In this document: piece after piece, positions 12,313-14,220 of the stretch
Layout of the letters: the number at the start of each line of letters is the position of its first letter
Position numbering within the stretch: the stretch's first letter is position 1
Notes under the pieces: generated by a model
Told to the model about the DNA's origin: nothing
What the model saw: the letters and a program-made list of their open reading frames with translations, nothing else
Databases searched by the model: none
Position numbers and translations under genes: made by a program
NCBI GenBank assembly: GCA_003173915.1
Contig: PPGL01000032.1
Location: 1 to 14,220, forward strand
Reading direction: 5' to 3'
From: Candidatus Levyibacteriota bacterium
GTDB taxonomy: Bacteria; Patescibacteria; Microgenomatia; Levybacterales; UBA12049
DNA: 14,220 nucleotides

Positions 12313-12692
12313 CAGGATATTTAGTAAATATTGAGCAGGAGACGCTGAAAAATGAAAATTTTAGAAAAGTTCTTTACACTGCGCAACATAGTCAGCTAGT
12401 GCTCATGAGTCTTAATCCAAATGAAGAAATTGGAACGGAAGTACATGAAATTGTAGATCAGTTTATTAGAATAGAAAGCGGCGTAGGAAAAGCAGTCTTA
12501 GATGATGAAGAATATCCTCTTTCAGATGGAGTAGCACTTGTTGTTCCGGCTGGTACAAAGCATAATATTATTAATACTTCGTCTACTAATAAGATGAAAT
12601 TATATACTATTTATAGCCCAGCACATCATAAAGATGGTACAATTCACCAAACAAAACAGGACGCAGTAGCTGATAAAGAGGATCATCTATAA
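12309..12692 (+). CDS. Single-domain cupin protein
   Basis: The 127-residue protein is one small beta-barrel cupin. Cupin motif 2 is perfect: DGVALVVPAGTKHNIIN (73-89) with G74, P80, G82, H85 and N89. Motif 1 is GTEVHEIVDQFIRIESG (42-58), where H46 is a metal ligand, but the second histidine of the classic HxH is replaced by Ile and DQ (50-51) follows. The metal site is therefore H46, probably Q51 or another side chain, and H85. The sugar-isomerase-like small cupins often annotated as mannose-6-phosphate isomerase look similar, but nothing shows substrate or activity. The tail (about 104-127) is polar with several His and Lys. Coupling to the baeRF gene suggests the two are made together, perhaps in a stress setting. 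Confidence 0.85.
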   Translation: MTGYLVNIEQETLKNENFRKVLYTAQHSQLVLMSLNPNEEIGTEVHEIVDQFIRIESGVGKAVLDDEEYPLSDGVALVVPAGTKHNIINTSSTNKMKLYTIYSPAHHKDGTIHQTKQDAVADKEDHL

Positions 12693-12746
12693 GTTTTTAC
12701 TGCTCATAATAAAACCAACATACTGATTTAAGAATATATAAATCTA

Positions 12747-12755
12747 TGATATGGT
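12747..12755 (+). promoter_or_regulatory. Extended -10 of the dehydrogenase gene
   Basis: TGATATGGT (hexamer 12750-12755) ends 6 nt before ATG 12762. TATGAT at 12745-12750 is an overlapping alternative. The -35 region is poor (TTTAAG near 12727). The geometry predicts a leaderless transcript, and no Shine-Dalgarno sequence is present. Confidence 0.45.
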
Positions 12756-12761
12756 GAATAT

Positions 12762-13765
12762 ATGAATATCATTTTTGTAGAAGTTGAGGAGTGGGAAAAA
12801 GAACAGTTACAAAATAGTTTTCCAAATGCCATTTTTACAGAAGATACGCTAACAATAAATAATGTGGACTCTTTTAAAGATGCGGAGGTTATTTCGTGTT
12901 TTATTTATTCCACATTGACGAAGGATGTTTTAGAAAAATTACCTAACTTAAAATATCTTGTAACTCGCTCAACAGGATATGATCATATTGATATTGCTAC
13001 GTGTCTTCAAAGAAATATTCACGTTTCAAACGTGCCTGAATATGGAAGTAATACAGTTGCCGAATTTACCTTTGCCCTAATTTTAGATTTGACGCGAAAA
13101 GTAACTCAGTCACTTATACAAGCAAAAGAGTTAAATTTTGACCATACGAAACTTCGTGGAATTGATCTGTCCGGGAAAACAATTGGAATTATTGGGTTTG
13201 GAAAAATAGGAAGAAATGTTTTAGAAATTGCAAAAGGGTTTAATATGCATGTTTTGGTCTGTACTCATTCACAAGACAACGAATTAGCCAAAAAATTAAA
13301 TTTTACCTATACTGATTTGCATTCTTTATTGCAAAATTCAGATATTATTACTTTACATGTTCCCTTAACCAAAGAAACAACACACATGATTAATAAGGAA
13401 AATATTTTACTTTGCAAAAAAGGAAGTTTTCTTATTAATACTGCAAGAGGAGGTCTTATTGATACACAAGCGATTGTGCTGGGACTGGAAAATGGAATTC
13501 TTGCCGGTGTTGGACTTGATGTGTTGGAAGGAGAAGCTGATTTTATTGATGAAGTAGAAGTTCTTTATGGTGAGTCACAAAGTGCTTCGCAAATGAAAAC
13601 CCTTCTTATGAATCATCTGCTTCTTAATAATCCAAAAGTTCTTATTACCCCTCATAATGCGTTTAATAGTCAAGAGGCACTCTATCGCATTCTGGTAACA
13701 TCAATAGAAAATATTCAAGCGTTTCTTAAAGGAACACAGCAAAATATTATTTCTGAAAAAAACCT

Positions 13766-13769
<4 letters not shown>
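12762..13769 (+). CDS. D-2-hydroxyacid dehydrogenase, probably D-lactate dehydrogenase
   Basis: This 335-residue NAD-dependent dehydrogenase of the D-isomer-specific family probably reduces pyruvate to D-lactate to regenerate NAD+ in fermentation. A catalytic-domain N-terminus (with YLVTRSTGYDHID, 65-77) precedes the Rossmann fold. IIGFGKIG (143-150) carries G145, G147 and G150. The catalytic residues are R229 in NTARGG, E256 or E258 in GLDVLEGE, and H298 in TPHNAFN. The insert after LDVLEGE with ADFIDEVEVLYG is like that of LdhA/VanH-type D-lactate dehydrogenases. All key residues are present. The stop overlaps the ATG of the enolase remnant (ATGA), implying a former ldh-eno operon: glycolysis next to pyruvate reduction. 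Other D-2-hydroxyacids are possible substrates. Confidence 0.88.
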
Positions 13770-14144
<375 letters not shown>

Positions 14145-14157
14145 GCCTTCAGTGAAT

Positions 14158-14174
14158 AGTCTAGCTAGACTTTT
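14158..14174 (+). terminator. Possible terminator after the enolase remnant
   Basis: AGTCT (14158-14162), AGCT, AGACT (14167-14171) and TTTT at the end, 13 nt after the stop codon. The 14 bases are also a perfect palindrome. The stem is only 5 bp, so strength is doubtful. The last 46 bases of the window show nothing else. Confidence 0.35.
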
Positions 14175-14220
14175 GAAAACTTTCCTATTTCATAAGAAAG
14201 AGAAATTTTATAAGAATTGC

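Overview
The window looks like a chromosomal segment of a Candidate Phyla Radiation (Patescibacteria) bacterium, probably of the Microgenomates type. The DNA is AT-rich and gene-dense. It carries several families common in that group: a multi-membrane-span GT39-type glycosyltransferase, a replication-relaxation-like protein, a baeRF/cupin gene pair, and D-lactate dehydrogenase next to enolase. TGA serves as a normal stop (three ATGA stop/start overlaps), so the TGA-to-glycine code of Gracilibacteria/Absconditabacteria does not apply. The lineage is an inference from gene content only.

Layout. 1-1553 (-): a membrane glycosyltransferase cut by the window edge. 1653-2135 (+): a small two-span membrane protein, convergent with a PrxQ/BCP peroxiredoxin at 2149-2607 (-). 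2788-3654 (-): a winged-helix, replication-relaxation-like protein that suggests a mobile-element edge. About 3660-10010: an accessory island holding an NYN/PIN-type RNase (4105-4713), a two-gene Hachiman defence system hamA-hamB (4997-8019), a DUF3800 protein (8255-8872) and an unrecognised protein (9321-9980). 10098-11297: an MFS drug-efflux-like transporter. 11509-12692: a baeRF-like gene coupled to a cupin gene. 12762-13769: a D-2-hydroxyacid (probably D-lactate) dehydrogenase, coupled to a wrecked enolase gene (13766-14144) that has lost its middle.

Most unusual is the organisation of the island. Each unit (NYN; hamAB; DUF3800; orf 9321) is bracketed by copies of a degenerate dispersed repeat. 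Its core reads like TTTTGTATCTAA, then AAATTTGAGGCTAA, then CTTTGTTTTGGACATTCTAAA. I find six full or partial copies (A-F), all in spacers between about 3986 and 10010. The first two copies are inverted relative to those downstream. The same spacers hold strong palindromes: a 79-nt cruciform with a perfect 22-bp core, a perfect 18-bp palindrome, and two related elements sharing GTCTGGA...GCGACAATT. This resembles a cassette-style defence island, but I see no integron attC consensus.

A second window-wide pattern concerns starts. Nearly every gene that begins a transcription unit has a -10 hexamer 6-8 nt before its start codon, often as an extended TGn -10. mRNAs would then begin at or within a few nucleotides of the start codon (leaderless). 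Genes inside operons start at ATGA overlaps, and one of them has a strong Shine-Dalgarno sequence.
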